This document shows, piece after piece, positions 6,568 through 7,475 of a DNA stretch of 7,475 bases. How positions within the stretch are numbered: the stretch's first letter is position 1; each line of letters begins with the position of its first letter. Position numbers and translations under genes: made by a program. The DNA comes from DATLFP01 sp035540955 (GTDB taxonomy: Bacteria > Actinomycetota > Acidimicrobiia > Acidimicrobiales > CADCSY01), in contig DATLFP010000108.1 in assembly GCA_035540955.1 (NCBI GenBank), positions 1 to 7,475 of the forward strand, given 5' to 3'. The notes under the pieces were generated by a model that saw only the letters and a list, made by a program, of their open reading frames with translations, had not been told where the DNA came from and did no database searches.

Positions 6568-6932
6568 TACGCCAGCAGCTTGTTGACCCGATCGATGAGA
6601 TCGAGCGGCTCGAACGGCTTGGTCACGTAGTCGTCGGCGCCGGCATCGAGACCGGCCCGGATGTCGCCGACCTGGGCCTTGGCCGACAGCAGGACCACGG
6701 GGATGCCGCTGGTCGCCTCGTCGGCCTTGAGGGCGACGCACAGCTCGAGGCCGTTGAGCCGGGGCATCATCACGTCGCTCACGACGATGTCCGGGCATTG
6801 CGCCCGCGCCTTCTCGACGCCCTCGATCCCGTCGACCGCGGCGATGACCTCGAAGCCCTCCATCTCGAAGTTCACCTCGAGGAGGCGGACGATCACCGGA
6901 TCGTCGTCCACCACCAAGACCCTCGGCACCAC
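6567..6932 (-). CDS. Single-domain response regulator (receiver only)
   Basis: The protein has 121 residues and consists of a CheY-like receiver domain with no output domain. All functional residues are present: the acidic pair Asp9-Asp10 in VLVVDDDP, phosphoacceptor Asp53 in VVSDVMMPRLNG, Ser83 in LLSAK, and Lys105 in YVTKPFEPLDL. It therefore should accept phosphate from a histidine kinase, but none is encoded nearby. The start is GTG 6932 or the next codon, GTG 6929; the second fits a leaderless transcript from the TAGCAT element just upstream. No Shine-Dalgarno is visible. The stop codon shares a base with the lysA start, so both are read from one mRNA. Stand-alone receivers act through protein partners or phosphorelays; the partner here is unknown. 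Codon use is like that of the neighbours. Confidence 0.95.
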   Translation of the reverse strand: MVPRVLVVDDDPVIVRLLEVNFEMEGFEVIAAVDGIEGVEKARAQCPDIVVSDVMMPRLNGLELCVALKADEATSGIPVVLLSAKAQVGDIRAGLDAGADDYVTKPFEPLDLIDRVNKLLA

Positions 6933-6935
6933 CGC

Positions 6936-6941
6936 ATGCTA
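6936..6941 (-). promoter_or_regulatory. Possible -10 element for the response regulator-lysA unit
   Basis: TAGCAT on the minus strand fits TANNNT. Standard spacing puts the transcription start at 6929, exactly on the second in-frame GTG of the regulator gene, which would make a leaderless mRNA. Leaderless transcripts are common in actinobacteria, and no Shine-Dalgarno is present. No -35 element is recognisable. Confidence 0.35.
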
Positions 6942-6970
6942 CGGGAGCGGGCCCCGGACGCAGGGCCGGA

Positions 6971-6976
6971 TACGCT
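6971..6976 (+). promoter_or_regulatory. Possible -10 element for tRNA-Arg
   Basis: TACGCT fits TANNNT and ends 10 bases before the tRNA, placing the transcription start near 6983, just ahead of the mature 5' end at 6987. A -35 match is not evident. The element shares the 54-base divergent gap with the regulator promoter. Confidence 0.3.
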
Positions 6977-6986
6977 GGCCCACCCT

Positions 6987-7058
6987 GCCCTCGTAGCTCA
7001 GGGGATAGAGCAGCGGCCTCCGGAGCCGTGTGCGGAGGTTCGAATCCTCCCGAGGGCG
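6987..7058 (+). tRNA. tRNA-Arg, anticodon CCG
   Basis: A complete cloverleaf can be drawn. The acceptor stem GCCCTCG (6987-6993) pairs with CGAGGGC (7051-7057). The D stem GCTC/GAGC has an 8-base loop. The anticodon stem GCGGC/GCCGT (one G-U pair) carries loop CTCCGGA. A 4-base variable region follows, then T stem GGAGG/CCTCC with loop TTCGAAT. The anticodon is CCG at 7020-7022, which reads the arginine codon CGG, well suited to a GC-rich genome. The discriminator base is G7058 and the 3' CCA is not encoded (CAC follows), so it must be added enzymatically. The gene points away from the regulator-lysA unit and towards a stretch with different codon use. Confidence 0.97.
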
Positions 7059-7074
7059 CACACCAAAACCGGCG

Positions 7075-7099
7075 CTGACCAGGCAAAGAGGCAGGTCAG
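7075..7099 (+). repeat. Short inverted repeat after tRNA-Arg
   Basis: CTGACC (7075-7080) and GGTCAG (7094-7099) form a 6-bp stem around a 13-base loop that holds AGGCA twice. It starts 17 bases past the tRNA end and might serve in termination or 3' processing of the tRNA transcript. No T-run follows, and a stem this short can arise by chance. Confidence 0.25.
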
Positions 7100-7181
7100 G
7101 ATGCCACTAGCCGGTACCCGCCATTGCCCGCTCTTCCCCGGCGCTTTCCGCCTGTCTTGGGCAGGGGCTGGGCAAACGACT

Positions 7182-7475
7182 TCAGCGCTGAGCTGCGTTC
7201 AACGAGGCGACAGTCGCGACTGTCGTTGCGACGACCGTCTCCTCATTGCCGTAGTAGGCGCACGACTGCAGCAGTTCCGCGGTGACGGCTGCGAGCAGAT
7301 CCGACGGTGGCGTCGACTGCCGCACGTTCCACATCGCATCGGCGGCCAAAGGTGACGCCGAGAAGCTCACGCCCTCGGCGACCGCTCGGTGAGCCGGTCG
7401 TGCCGCAGGGAAGGTCAGACCCGTCCAGTTGCGTGGGTTCGAAGGCTCTGCCTGGGCAGTCCATGCCAGGTACAT
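7182..7475 (-). CDS. Unrecognised protein, C-terminal part or whole (runs to window edge)
   Basis: A 97-codon open frame ends at TGA 7184-7182. The last three bases of the window happen to read ATG, so the true start may be there or further right. I do not recognise a family. The sequence has no obvious membrane segment, and its second half (about residues 58-95, SDLLAAVTAELLQSCAYYGN and onwards) looks alpha-helical and alanine-rich. About a quarter of its codons end in A or T, clearly more than in lysA or hom. This suggests either recently acquired DNA or a frame that is not a gene. It converges on the tRNA and ends 123 bases from it; the gap between holds only the short inverted repeat. No integrase-like motif is seen. 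Confidence 0.45.
   Translation of the reverse strand: MYLAWTAQAEPSNPRNWTGLTFPAARPAHRAVAEGVSFSASPLAADAMWNVRQSTPPSDLLAAVTAELLQSCAYYGNEETVVATTVATVASLNAAQR
7208..7225. repeat. 18-bp perfect palindrome
   Basis: CGACAGTCGCGACTGTCG equals its own reverse complement over 18 bases, centred between 7216 and 7217. It lies near the 3' end of the unrecognised frame, where it encodes part of a Thr-Val-Ala repeat. It could be a binding site for a dimeric protein or a hairpin at the end of that gene's transcript, or a by-product of coding. Confidence 0.6.

Noticed and set aside
7436..7443. GGTTCGAA near the right edge resembling the tRNA T-loop, as a possible second attachment site
   Set aside because: Only 8 bases match the tRNA and they are the universal T-loop consensus; flanking bases do not match the 3' end of tRNA-Arg.

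Overview
The window is very GC-rich (roughly 70% by eye) with strong G/C preference at third codon positions, several GTG starts and overlapping stop/start codons. Together with gene order this points to a chromosomal segment of an actinobacterium. I lean towards a deep-branching, Acidimicrobiia-like lineage, but the window alone does not prove the class.

Layout from right to left, because almost every protein gene is on the minus strand: a receiver-only response regulator (6567-6932), lysA (5296-6567), a small two-helix membrane protein (5039-5299), hom (3659-4948), thrC (2265-3656), a phosphoglycerate-mutase-like protein (1070-2227), a zinc-finger rhomboid protease (237-1073) and the first 27 codons of a gene that is most likely rho (1-83). 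Spacing is tight. The regulator and lysA share one base (TAATG). lysA and the membrane gene overlap by 4 bases (ATGA). hom and thrC are 2 bases apart. The mutase-like gene and the rhomboid overlap by 4 bases (GTGA). A 43-base near-perfect inverted repeat separates the lysA unit from the hom unit.

Together the genes encode the lysine and threonine ends of the aspartate pathway: LysA (diaminopimelate to lysine), Hom (aspartate semialdehyde to homoserine) and ThrC (phosphohomoserine to threonine). The order matches the classic actinobacterial cluster lysA-hom-thrC-thrB-rho known from Mycobacterium, except that the GHMP-type homoserine kinase ThrB is absent. Its slot holds an alkaline-phosphatase-superfamily protein of the archaeal-type cofactor-independent phosphoglycerate mutase family. 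Members of that family have been predicted to be functional analogs of homoserine kinase. This swap is the most interesting point of the window.

On the plus strand, a complete tRNA-Arg (anticodon CCG, 6987-7058) diverges from the regulator gene. Beyond it, codon use becomes noticeably less GC-rich, and the last 294 bases carry an unrecognised reading frame that runs off the edge. This may be the border of an acquired segment.
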